Assembly (NCBI RefSeq): GCF_023634765.1
Contig: NZ_JAMLFX010000016.1
Coordinates: 39,275-103,274 of the forward strand
Direction of reading: 5' to 3'
Origin: Pseudomonas sp. AKS31
GTDB taxonomy: Bacteria > Pseudomonadota > Gammaproteobacteria > Pseudomonadales > Pseudomonadaceae
DNA: 64,000 bases
The notes under the pieces are model-generated. The model saw only the letters and a list, made by a program, of their open reading frames with translations. It ran no database searches and was not told the origin of the DNA. Shown one piece after another: positions 17,768-26,222 of this stretch (position 1 is the first letter of the stretch; every line of letters starts with the position of its first letter). Position numbers and translations under genes: made by a program.

Positions 17768-18784
17768 ATGAATTCGCACATCTGGCGTCTGGCCGGTGTT
17801 GGTTTGTTGTGTGTCAGTGTCAGTGTGCAGACACTTGCCGATGAACCGCAGAATCGTGGACCGGATGGCGGTGGCCACGGCCAGGACCATCAGGGCAATA
17901 ATCAGGGCCATGGCGGCAACAATCAGCCGCGTCCGCAGAACAACGAAATCATTCGTGGCGACAACAGCCGCCAGTTCGAACACAACGGTCAGCCGCACAA
18001 CAACAATGGTCAGTGGCAAAACCACGATCAGAGTCGTCCGGCTTACAACCCCAACCCGGTACGCCAGCCGCCACCGCCGCCACAATTGCCGGCCAATAGC
18101 CTGCCGATCCAGCCACGGCCCGATGCAGTGCGTCAGACTCAGGAACCCCGTCAGGGCTACTACCGCGACGAGCGTCCGCAAAACGGTTATCACAACCAGC
18201 AATGGCAGACCAACAATCGGCCCAACGACAATCGCTGGCCGGGACGCCCGGACGGGCACGGCAACGGTTGGGGCCCAGGCCCGCAATATCGGCCGGGGCA
18301 TGTGATCGATCGCTTCCCGGATCGTGACTACCGCGTACCGTATCGCGGTCAGGATTACTTCTATTCCGGCGGCTATTGGTATCGCCCGCAAGGTCCGCGC
18401 TACATCGTCGTGCAGCCACCACGCGGGATTCGCATCCAGTATTTGCCGGACTACGCCCGTGAAGTCTGGATCGGCGGTTCGCTGTTGTTCCTCGCCGCCG
18501 GTGCCTACTACGCCTATCAGGAAGCGACGCAGGATTACGTGGTCGTCGAACCGCCGGTGCAGCCGCAGCCGCAATCCCAGGGCTATGACGTCGAAGCCTA
18601 TCCGGCCAACGGCCAGTCACCGGAGCAAGTACAGCAGGACGGTTACCAGTGCTATCAGTACGCGGTGCAGCAAAGCGGTTTCGACCCGTGCACCGCAACC
18701 TACCAGCCTGCGCCTGAAGTGGTGCAGGCGTACCGCCAGGCGCAGGGCAATTGCCTGAGCAGTCGCGGTTATCAGGTCCAGTAA
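17768..18784 (+). CDS. Secreted Gln/Asn/Pro-rich DUF6515-like protein
   Basis: 338 aa. It has a signal peptide (about 1-24, cleaved after TLA), a long low-complexity region rich in Asn, Gln, Pro, His and Gly (about 25-195), then RYIVVQPPRGIRIQYLPDY, a hydrophobic stretch (SLLFLAAGAYYAY, about 240-255) and a C-terminal domain with DGYQCYQYAVQQSGFDPCTA, in which two Cys may pair. This resembles the envelope DUF6515 family of unknown function. The internal ATG is chosen over one 33 bases earlier because of GAGGAAGAGC just before it. Confidence 0.7.
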   Translation: MNSHIWRLAGVGLLCVSVSVQTLADEPQNRGPDGGGHGQDHQGNNQGHGGNNQPRPQNNEIIRGDNSRQFEHNGQPHNNNGQWQNHDQSRPAYNPNPVRQPPPPPQLPANSLPIQPRPDAVRQTQEPRQGYYRDERPQNGYHNQQWQTNNRPNDNRWPGRPDGHGNGWGPGPQYRPGHVIDRFPDRDYRVPYRGQDYFYSGGYWYRPQGPRYIVVQPPRGIRIQYLPDYAREVWIGGSLLFLAAGAYYAYQEATQDYVVVEPPVQPQPQSQGYDVEAYPANGQSPEQVQQDGYQCYQYAVQQSGFDPCTATYQPAPEVVQAYRQAQGNCLSSRGYQVQ

Positions 18785-18841
18785 GAGCAGCGGCGAGCTA
18801 CAAGCTTGAAGCTTGCGGCTCGCGGCTTGTAGCTGCTTTTA
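18785..18841. repeat. Palindrome AGCTACAAGC, bidirectional terminator
   Basis: AGCTACAAGC and GCTTGTAGCT flank an inner GCTTGAAGC repeat, followed by TGCTTTT. This common Pseudomonas intergenic palindrome separates two convergent genes and overlaps the stop codon of the efflux gene. Confidence 0.7.
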
Positions 18842-19706
18842 TCGGGTCGGCGTGCACCAGCACTTCGGCTCGCGGGTAGGCCTTGTGAATGGCATCGGCG
18901 GCTTGGTCGCTGATGCCGTGCGCCACTGACAAGGTCAATTCCCCCGGCAATTCCAGGTGCAACTGCACAAACCAGTGGTTACCGGAGATCCGCGTGCGCA
19001 GGTCATGCGCGCCCAACACCCCCGGCACACTGCAGGCCAGTTCGAGCATGTGCTGACTGACATCCGTTGGCAGCTCCTCATCCATCAGCACCGAAAAACT
19101 TTCCCGGGCGATCTGGATCGCACTCCACAGAATGTAGGCGGCAATGCCGAGTCCGAACCAGGCATCCAGTTGATGCCAGCCGAACCCGGCCAACACCAGC
19201 GCCAGCAGAATACTGCCGTTGAGTAACAGATCGGATCGGTAATGCAGTGAGTCGGCACGCACGGCGTTGGAACCGGTCTGCTTGATCACTCGATGCTGCA
19301 GCATCAGCAAGGCCACGGTCAGCAGCAATGAGAAAATGATCACGCCAATGCTGATCCATGGCGCGCCAAGCGGTTCCGGCTGCTGGATGCGTTCATAGGC
19401 CTGAAACGCGATCAACACTGCACTGCCGCCAATGAACAGCGCCTGCGCCATGCCCGCCAGCGATTCTGCCTTGCCGTGACCATAGCGGTGATCGTCATCG
19501 GCCGGGCGCAGCGCGTAATGCACCGCCAGCAGATTGAGCATCGAAGTAACACCATCCAGCGCCGAGTCGGTGAGGCCGGCGAGCATGCTCACCGAACCGC
19601 TGAGCCACCAGGCGATGGCTTTGGCGATGATCAGTGTGCACGCCACCGCTACCGAGGCGCGGGTTGCCAGCCTGAGCAGGCGGGCGTGTTCGGGGCTGGA
19701 TGTCAT
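18798..19706 (-). CDS. Cation diffusion facilitator transporter
   Basis: 302-aa inner-membrane CDF exporter of the FieF/YiiP type, which exchanges divalent metal (Zn, Fe, Cd) for protons. About six membrane helices span residues 15-200. The metal-site segments LTDSALDGVTSMLNLLAV and HRYGHGKAESLAG are typical, and a cytoplasmic C-terminal domain (about 205-295) shows HDLRTRISGNHWFVQLHLELP. Metal specificity cannot be read from the sequence. Confidence 0.92.
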   Translation of the reverse strand: MTSSPEHARLLRLATRASVAVACTLIIAKAIAWWLSGSVSMLAGLTDSALDGVTSMLNLLAVHYALRPADDDHRYGHGKAESLAGMAQALFIGGSAVLIAFQAYERIQQPEPLGAPWISIGVIIFSLLLTVALLMLQHRVIKQTGSNAVRADSLHYRSDLLLNGSILLALVLAGFGWHQLDAWFGLGIAAYILWSAIQIARESFSVLMDEELPTDVSQHMLELACSVPGVLGAHDLRTRISGNHWFVQLHLELPGELTLSVAHGISDQAADAIHKAYPRAEVLVHADPIKAATSREPQASSL

Positions 19707-19718
19707 TGAACGTCCTTT

Positions 19719-20138
19719 TTAAGCGGCGGGTTGCAGGCCGAACATCGCCAGTTGTTGAGTGCTGCCCTTGTGTTGAATCAGGCGCGGATCGTCGAGAGGG
19801 AAGTCTCGGCCCAACTCGCTTTCGAGAATAGCCTGCAACTTGTGATTATCGACCTGACCGTCCGGGCCGATGGCTTGTTTGAGTTTGGCCGGGTCGATCT
19901 GCGCCGTGTGGCCCGGTTCGAAATAGATCGCGCCGGTGGCGAAGTCGACGGCAAACGCGATCAGCCCGGGAATCACGTAGAACAGCAGGCCCACGGCATC
20001 GAGCACGGCAATCGCCGGGTCGATCTTGCCGTCGATTTGACCGCGCCGGTCCGGGTAGAAAATCGAACCGCACGCGGTGATCTGCGTGAGCAGGGTGGCG
20101 ACCAGTACACCGCCGATCAGGCGAAAAGGTAAGCGCAT
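19719..20138 (-). CDS. Small polyprotein-like lipoprotein
   Basis: 139 aa with a type-II signal peptide: a hydrophobic stretch, then TACGSIFYPDR, with the lipid-bearing Cys at about 23. A second hydrophobic segment (VLDAVGLLFYVIPGLIAFAVDFATG) suggests membrane insertion. Such YceK/YidQ-like lipoproteins are common in Pseudomonas and of unknown role. The ATG with GGAGATTTTTCC upstream is chosen; the open frame upstream runs into the hrpB promoter region. Confidence 0.72.
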   Translation of the reverse strand: MRLPFRLIGGVLVATLLTQITACGSIFYPDRRGQIDGKIDPAIAVLDAVGLLFYVIPGLIAFAVDFATGAIYFEPGHTAQIDPAKLKQAIGPDGQVDNHKLQAILESELGRDFPLDDPRLIQHKGSTQQLAMFGLQPAA

Positions 20139-20248
20139 GGAAAAATCTCCTGAGTCATCTGATAACGAAGCTTCGTCTTGTGAAGTTAAGACCCTGACGA
20201 ACGCCTGGCAGTTCGCCGTTATACTCGCGCCTCTGTTTTGGAGCCAGC

Positions 20249-22768
20249 ATGATTTCTTTGCCAATCGATGACGTTTTACCCGCCCTGCGTGAAGCCCTCG
20301 CAACACGCCACGAAGCCGTGCTCGAAGCACCGCCCGGCGCCGGTAAAACCACCCGTGTGCCGTTGGCCTTGCTCAATGAAGCGTGGCTGGCCGGGCAGAC
20401 CATTCTGATGCTTGAGCCGCGCCGTCTCGCCGCGCGTGCAGCCGCCGAACGTCTCGCCAGTGAGTTGGGCGAGAAGGTCGGTGAAACCGTCGGTTATCGC
20501 ATTCGTCTCGACAGCAAGGTCGGCCCCAACACACGTATCGAAGTGGTCACCGAAGGCATTCTCACCCGCCGCTTGCAGGATGACCCGGCGCTGGAAGGCG
20601 TGGGCCTGCTGATTTTCGACGAATTCCACGAACGGAGCCTCGACGCCGATCTGGCGCTGGCGTTAAGTCTGAACGGTCGCGAGCTATTCCGAGCTGAACA
20701 GCCGCTGAAGATTTTGCTGATGTCCGCCACGCTGGAAGGCGAACGTCTGGCCGGGCTGCTGGATGATGCACCAATCCTGCGCAGCGAAGGGCGCATGTAC
20801 CCGGTGACGATGCGCTGGGGCCGGCCGTTTCAGCCTGGCGAATACATCGATCAGCGCGTCACGCAAACCGTGCTCGAAGCGCTGCACGATGAAAGTGGCA
20901 GCCTGTTGGTGTTCCTGCCGGGGCAGGCGGAAATCCGTCGCGTCCATCAACAACTGGCCGACGCCATCGGTGAGCGCAGTGATGTGTTGCTGTGTCCATT
21001 GCACGGCGAACTGGACCTCAACGCCCAGCGTGCCGCCATCGACCCGGCGCCGACCGGCCAGCGCAAAGTGGTGCTGGCGACCAACATTGCCGAGACCAGT
21101 TTGACCATCGACGGCGTGCGCGTAGTCATCGATGCCGGGCTGGCGCGGGTGCCGCGTTTCGATCCCGGCAGCGGCATGACGCGCCTCGATACCCAGCGCA
21201 TTTCCAAGGCCAGTGCTACGCAGCGCGCAGGTCGGGCAGGGCGTCTGGAACCGGGCGTTTGTTATCGCTTGTGGTCGCAGGATCAGCACGAGCAACTCGC
21301 CGCTTACGGCAGTGCGGAAATTCTGTCGGCGGATCTCGCCAGTCTTGCGTTGCAACTGGGGCGCTGGGGTGTGACGCCGGGCGAACTGGTCTGGCTGGAT
21401 GTTCCGCCGGCGGCCGCTTATGCCCAGGCGCAGGAGTTGTTGCAGCGGCTCGGCGCGCTGGAAGGTGAGGCGCTGACTTCCCACGGTCAGGCCATGGCTG
21501 AGTTGCCAGCGCATCCGCGCATCGGGCATTTGCTCCTGCGCGGGCAGGCGTTGGGTCTGGCGCACATGGCCTGCGATGTTGCTGCGCTGCTGGGCGAGCG
21601 CGATATCTTGCGCGGTGCCGGGGCGGATTTGCACAGTCGATTGGCGCTGCTTTCCGGCGAAGGGCGCGCGGCTCGTGGTGCGCAGGGCGGGGTGCAACGG
21701 GCCAAGCAACTGGCGCGGCAATATCGCGGTTACCTGCGCGGCAAGGCGAGCGAGCCGGTCAGCGATCCTGATCATCCGCGCTGGCTCGGCGCCTTGCTGG
21801 CGCTGGCCTACCCGGATCGTGTCGCGCAACAGCGGCGTGCCGGTGGTGCCGAATATCGCCTGGCCAACGGTCGCGCGGCGCTGTTCGCCGAAGCCGACAG
21901 CCTGATGAAAGAGCCGTGGATCGTCATCGCCGACCTCGGCAGCCGTCAGGGTCAGCGCGAAGAACGGATTTATCTGGCGGCGGATTTCGATCCGGCGCTG
22001 TTCGATTCGGTGCTCGCCGAACAGGTGCGCAACGTTGATCAACTCGACTGGGACGAACGCGAAGGCGTATTGCGCGCCGAGCGCCAGCGCAAGGTCGGCG
22101 AGCTGATTCTCAGCCGTGAACCGTTGACCGGTCTTGATGAAAATGCGCGCAGTCAGGCGCTGGTCAATCTGGTGCGACGCAAAGGGCTGGAGTTGTTGCC
22201 GTGGACGCCGGAGCTGCGCCAGTGGCAGGCGCGCGTGGCGCTGTTGCGGCAGTTGGAATTGAACAGTCAGGATGACAGTCAGTGGCCGGATGTCAGCGAT
22301 GCGACGTTGCTCGATACCCTTGAAGACTGGCTGATGCCTTATCTGGGCAAGGTCTCGCGACTCAGTCATTTTGCCAATCTGGATCTGTCGAGCATCGTCC
22401 GTAATCTGCTGCCGTGGCCGTTGCCGCAAAAGCTCGATGAGCTGGCGCCGCATCATCTGAGTGTGCCGTCGGGGTCGTCGATTCGCCTGGATTACAGCGA
22501 GTTTCCGCCGATTCTCGCGGTGCGTTTGCAAGAGTTGTTCGGGCTCGCCGATACGCCGCGAATTGCCGGCGGGCGACAGGTGGTCAAGTTGCACCTGCTG
22601 TCGCCAGCACGGCGGCCGGTGCAGGTGACGCAGGATCTGGCCAATTTCTGGCGCAGCACCTATGCCGAGGTGAAGAAGGATCTGAAGGGGCGGTATCCGA
22701 AGCTATTCCATAAGTTGGACCCATGGGTTGAATCGCTTAACAAGAGTAGGTTGACAGATAAGGAATAA
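20249..22768 (+). CDS. hrpB: ATP-dependent helicase HrpB with replaced C-terminus
   Basis: DEAH-box RNA helicase-like protein, 839 aa. Motif I APPGAGKTT (about 31-39), motif II DEFHERSLDADL, motif III MSATLEG and motif VI QRAGRAGR are intact, followed by the HA2 and HrpB C-terminal domains. The conserved end normally reads KGRYPK followed by HYWPDDP. Here codon 818 (K) is followed by an unrelated 21-residue tail starting LFHKLDPWVESL and ending at 22,768. The native tail lies at 48,620-48,685, so a genomic island has replaced the end of the gene. The helicase core is untouched and the product is probably functional. Confidence 0.95.
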   Translation: MISLPIDDVLPALREALATRHEAVLEAPPGAGKTTRVPLALLNEAWLAGQTILMLEPRRLAARAAAERLASELGEKVGETVGYRIRLDSKVGPNTRIEVVTEGILTRRLQDDPALEGVGLLIFDEFHERSLDADLALALSLNGRELFRAEQPLKILLMSATLEGERLAGLLDDAPILRSEGRMYPVTMRWGRPFQPGEYIDQRVTQTVLEALHDESGSLLVFLPGQAEIRRVHQQLADAIGERSDVLLCPLHGELDLNAQRAAIDPAPTGQRKVVLATNIAETSLTIDGVRVVIDAGLARVPRFDPGSGMTRLDTQRISKASATQRAGRAGRLEPGVCYRLWSQDQHEQLAAYGSAEILSADLASLALQLGRWGVTPGELVWLDVPPAAAYAQAQELLQRLGALEGEALTSHGQAMAELPAHPRIGHLLLRGQALGLAHMACDVAALLGERDILRGAGADLHSRLALLSGEGRAARGAQGGVQRAKQLARQYRGYLRGKASEPVSDPDHPRWLGALLALAYPDRVAQQRRAGGAEYRLANGRAALFAEADSLMKEPWIVIADLGSRQGQREERIYLAADFDPALFDSVLAEQVRNVDQLDWDEREGVLRAERQRKVGELILSREPLTGLDENARSQALVNLVRRKGLELLPWTPELRQWQARVALLRQLELNSQDDSQWPDVSDATLLDTLEDWLMPYLGKVSRLSHFANLDLSSIVRNLLPWPLPQKLDELAPHHLSVPSGSSIRLDYSEFPPILAVRLQELFGLADTPRIAGGRQVVKLHLLSPARRPVQVTQDLANFWRSTYAEVKKDLKGRYPKLFHKLDPWVESLNKSRLTDKE
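22695..22757. other. Left junction of genomic island (attL)
   Basis: Sequence leaves the hrpB family consensus between TATCCGAAG and CTATTCC (22,702/22,703). A possible shared core CGAA is present at both junctions (22,698-22,701 and 48,617-48,620). TAGGTTGACA at 22,747-22,756, 45 bases inside, recurs inverted at the right end (48,587-48,596), as expected for recombinase-binding sites. Confidence 0.75.
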
Positions 22769-22822
22769 TTTGAAATTGCGTAACATATAGGCTTGACTAC
22801 CTTCTGAGATGGGGAGGTAGCC

Positions 22823-24295
22823 ATGTCCTATATTAATCCGCTTCACCAAGGCCGACTGATTCTTATCTCGCATCTGCGTGACGCCTTCGCCAGTCTATAT
22901 GTCCATGACGCCCCAAAAGGTTCGGCCACCTTGGGGCTTGATGGGGATGCCTCCAGAGTCGTTTCCCAACTCGATGAAGTCGGCGGCGGGCATGATCGGG
23001 ATTTGTTCAACTTCCCGTTTCTCTTTCATGCGAATGGCGATCCTTGGCACGAAGCGAACGATTATTTGCTCAGTCTCATGCGTGACAGGTCTCCACTAAA
23101 TCGGCGCACTGATGATGTTCGGCGTCGTGCAAGCAAACTACTTGATTACCTCCTGTTTTGTGAGGATAAAAATCTAGATTGGGAAGACTTTTCCGGTGCT
23201 CGACCTCCGCATCGCCCTACCTACAAATACTTCTATCACCTGATTAACGAGGGCCATCGCAGTAATCAGGTGATCAATCAATATACCGCTGCTGTTTATC
23301 ACTTTTACAAATACGTTTCCGAGCATTGGCGCAACCTCGACATGAAACGTGTCGATACGATCAAACAGGTGCGTTTTATCGTGCAGGGTTCTAAAGGCGT
23401 CAGGGTCGTAGATGCAGAAAAACGCAGTCAAACGCTGCGTACGACGCCGGTCAGTTCAGTGCCGTTAGGGTTCGTACGGGAAGACGGCGAGGATCTTAGG
23501 CCGCTTTCCAATCGTGAGTTGGGTGCGTTTCTTGCCGCCATTCGCAATGAAAAAGAATGGTCTGCGGTTGAGCGATTAATCCTGATGACCGCGTTAATGA
23601 CGGGCGCCCGCAAGCAAACCGTTCTGACCATGCGCTTGAAGCATTTGAAGGGCTTTACAGAGAACAAGCTGCAGCCTGGGGGGGACTATAAATTACATGC
23701 CGGTCCCGGCACAGGCATTGATACGAAATACGACAAACCGCACGTCCTGTACGTTCCGAAGCAACTTGCCGAAGAGCTGGTCACGCTTTCCAAAAGCCCG
23801 ATGATGAAAAAACGGCGGGAGAAGTTCAGTGCTCAGTTAGAGGCTAGTCGTCCCGGCCTGTCGGTGGTCGAGGACGATATGTATTTGTTTCTCTCCGACC
23901 AAGGCAACTGCTATTACATGGCCGAAAGCGATCCGCGCTATACGATTGTGAAGTCGCCGCAGACAGGACAGGTAACGGAAACAATTAAGCGCAAGTTGAT
24001 CCAAAAAGCTTCTAGTCTATTCCCGAAAAACTTCTCATATCACTGGCTGCGAGCGACCTTTGGCTATCAGCTCTATCAGCGCTTACGGGTATTGGTTAAG
24101 GAAGGAACGATGAAGCCGGGCGAAGACATCGACTTTATTCAGAAGCGCATGCACCACGAGTCCAGGGAAACGACAGAGAACTACCTAAAATTGTTCATGA
24201 TGACTCACGAAAAGGTCATTGCCCAAGAGATATGGGAGGGCAAGTTGTTCAATGGTGGCTACGCGGTGCTGAAGGTGGAGGCGCACGATGGATAG
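22823..24295 (+). CDS. Tyrosine recombinase, GmtY-like
   Basis: 490-aa site-specific recombinase, first gene of the island. The catalytic set is complete: R263 (TGARKQTV), H407 and R410 (HWLR), H444 (RMHHES) and nucleophile Y454 (TTENYLKL). A core-binding region lies at about 95-180. GGGAGGTAGCC precedes the ATG. The next gene overlaps by 8 bases. Position, length and the following genes resemble the GmtY protein of gamma-mobile-trio islands. That name is from memory, so no symbol is given. It very probably carried out the insertion into hrpB. Confidence 0.88.
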   Translation: MSYINPLHQGRLILISHLRDAFASLYVHDAPKGSATLGLDGDASRVVSQLDEVGGGHDRDLFNFPFLFHANGDPWHEANDYLLSLMRDRSPLNRRTDDVRRRASKLLDYLLFCEDKNLDWEDFSGARPPHRPTYKYFYHLINEGHRSNQVINQYTAAVYHFYKYVSEHWRNLDMKRVDTIKQVRFIVQGSKGVRVVDAEKRSQTLRTTPVSSVPLGFVREDGEDLRPLSNRELGAFLAAIRNEKEWSAVERLILMTALMTGARKQTVLTMRLKHLKGFTENKLQPGGDYKLHAGPGTGIDTKYDKPHVLYVPKQLAEELVTLSKSPMMKKRREKFSAQLEASRPGLSVVEDDMYLFLSDQGNCYYMAESDPRYTIVKSPQTGQVTETIKRKLIQKASSLFPKNFSYHWLRATFGYQLYQRLRVLVKEGTMKPGEDIDFIQKRMHHESRETTENYLKLFMMTHEKVIAQEIWEGKLFNGGYAVLKVEAHDG

Positions 24296-26222
24296 TCGTC
24301 AGCAATTCGAGCATCGTGCCGATACGCGGATTATTACGCTGAGTGAAGTCACTAAGGAGTTTGCCGAGCCTGAGAATTTGCGTTTGCAGCTGTCTCCGAA
24401 CGTGAGGAAGAAGCCTTTTGATATTGGCAGTTTTGCGTATGTCATTCGTGGAAAGAATGGCAGCGTATTTGATGATCGCGGTACGCCGGTGGTGATTGAG
24501 TCTTTTGTTGAAAGCCGCCGTGAATTGATTGTGAGACTGCTGGAGTTCTTTGTCGGTCAGCGTGACATGACTGTGTTAACGCGATTGAAAACTGTCGAAT
24601 ATTTTATCGACTGGCTGAATATGCACGGCTACAGGGAAGTGTTTGCCAATGCAGGGCAAGCCCAGCAAGCCTATCGAGACTATACTGCGCACCTGAATTA
24701 TCAAATAGCCCATAAGGTATGGAAACCCCTCACGGCAAGAAATAGTCAGGTGTTTATTTCCAAACTTATGGAACTGCTTTATCCAGAGGATAGCTACCAT
24801 ATTCTCGCGGGCGCGGTCACGATCACTTCCAGAAGTGGCTCTGAGGCAGCCAGCGCCGCTCATGTTGATGCGTACCGGGACGTCTGTTTGGCGATTGCCC
24901 AGCAATGCAGCGCTTTCGTCCTGAACAACCAGCCTTATCCCTTAGTTGTGACTGTCAGCGATTATGAAGTGGTGGTGTTTCCATCGAATAAGGGCGGTGT
25001 TGGTCCATTTAAGCAATCGCTGCCTTTATATAATGCCGCCGAGCGACGGATTGCTACGCTCGAAGAGTTCCGGGCAGTTGCTGAAAAAATGGGGCGAAAG
25101 CGACCCGTTAAGTCCGTAGTAGAGCGCGCGCTATTAAAAGCAAAGGCGACTTTGGATGCTGCCAACGAAGATGAGCGCTACAGGTACCGGCTTCATCTGG
25201 CGGGTCTGGCCGCAAAGGCCTATGCGAGCCTTTTTGTGATGATCACAGGTGCCACGCCGGCCGAGTTTCAGCAATTTAGCTATGCAGACGCGCTCGAAGT
25301 TGAGAAGTCTCCAATTAAGAAAGAGTTGTCGGCTGTGAAATTCCGGGCGGGCGGAAAAGCAACCCTCTACAATATCGGGCGGGACTCGGGTTTGCCGCTG
25401 CTCAAGGAGTACCTGAAACTCCGTGAGTGGATTCTGAATGGTCTGTCGCATGAGCGGCTGTTCTTTTCGATGCCTGCGAGTGGCGAACTAGCAAGCACCA
25501 CTCACGAGTTTTCAGATATTAAAATATCCGGAGCGCTGTCTAGCTTCTTTGCAAGCATCAGCGGCACCTTCCTTGACCCCAAGGTGCCAAAACTGTCGCC
25601 GCGCAAGATGCGCAAGTACAAGAGCCTTGGGATGCACACCGCTGGCGTGTCGCCGTCCATGGTAGCGGCAACGTTGAATCACAGCGTAGCGGTCAATCTT
25701 TCAACTTATTCGGAGGCTACGCCTGAGCAGAAGGAAGCTGAGCTCGGACAGTTCTGGAAGGCCATTCATCATGCTGCCCAAGTTGTGCGTGAGCGCAGCC
25801 AGAGGCCCGCAGCAGGCGAGATCGCAACGGGAGCAGGGCACTGTGATGGGTTCAATCATCCGCTCCCAGTGCGCGATTTTGGCAATGCTCCAATCGAGCC
25901 GAACTGCCGCAGCCAATATGGCTGCTTGTATTGTGAGCACTATACCTGTCATAGCGATGAAGAAGACTTGCACAAGGTTGTGAGCTTGCAGTACGTGATC
26001 AATGCTGTGCGTAAAGCAGCGCCCGATGCGGCCCATGCTGAAGCGCTCTACAAAGAATTGTCGATCCGTATCGAGTTCATCCTTGAGGCGCTTGGAGAAC
26101 GTTCGGATATGGTTAAGCAGTTAGTCGAAACGGTCAAGGTCAAAGTGTTTGAATACGGTGAGCTCACTCCTTTCTGGGAAAATCGGTTGAGCCGGTATGA
26201 GAAGATGGGGGTGGTATTTTGA
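24288..26222 (+). CDS. Second recombinase-type protein (644 aa)
   Basis: 644-aa integrase-like protein translated from an ATG overlapping the previous stop. The C-terminal half has a weakened tyrosine-recombinase signature: LSPRKMRKYKSLG in the HxxR position and VAATLNHSVAVNLSTYSEAT in the H...Y position. A cysteine cluster follows (about 525-560: NCRSQYGCLYCEHYTC), probably a zinc site. The arrangement matches the VPA1269-like member of GMT islands. It probably acts in a complex with its neighbours, and whether it is catalytic is uncertain. Confidence 0.75.
   Translation: MDSRQQFEHRADTRIITLSEVTKEFAEPENLRLQLSPNVRKKPFDIGSFAYVIRGKNGSVFDDRGTPVVIESFVESRRELIVRLLEFFVGQRDMTVLTRLKTVEYFIDWLNMHGYREVFANAGQAQQAYRDYTAHLNYQIAHKVWKPLTARNSQVFISKLMELLYPEDSYHILAGAVTITSRSGSEAASAAHVDAYRDVCLAIAQQCSAFVLNNQPYPLVVTVSDYEVVVFPSNKGGVGPFKQSLPLYNAAERRIATLEEFRAVAEKMGRKRPVKSVVERALLKAKATLDAANEDERYRYRLHLAGLAAKAYASLFVMITGATPAEFQQFSYADALEVEKSPIKKELSAVKFRAGGKATLYNIGRDSGLPLLKEYLKLREWILNGLSHERLFFSMPASGELASTTHEFSDIKISGALSSFFASISGTFLDPKVPKLSPRKMRKYKSLGMHTAGVSPSMVAATLNHSVAVNLSTYSEATPEQKEAELGQFWKAIHHAAQVVRERSQRPAAGEIATGAGHCDGFNHPLPVRDFGNAPIEPNCRSQYGCLYCEHYTCHSDEEDLHKVVSLQYVINAVRKAAPDAAHAEALYKELSIRIEFILEALGERSDMVKQLVETVKVKVFEYGELTPFWENRLSRYEKMGVVF

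Noticed and set aside
20684..22594. 636-codon minus-strand frame opposite hrpB
   Set aside because: Shadow of high-GC codon bias; hrpB carries all helicase motifs on the plus strand.
22690..22830. tRNA attachment site at the island edge
   Set aside because: No tRNA-like cloverleaf; the junction lies in hrpB codons.
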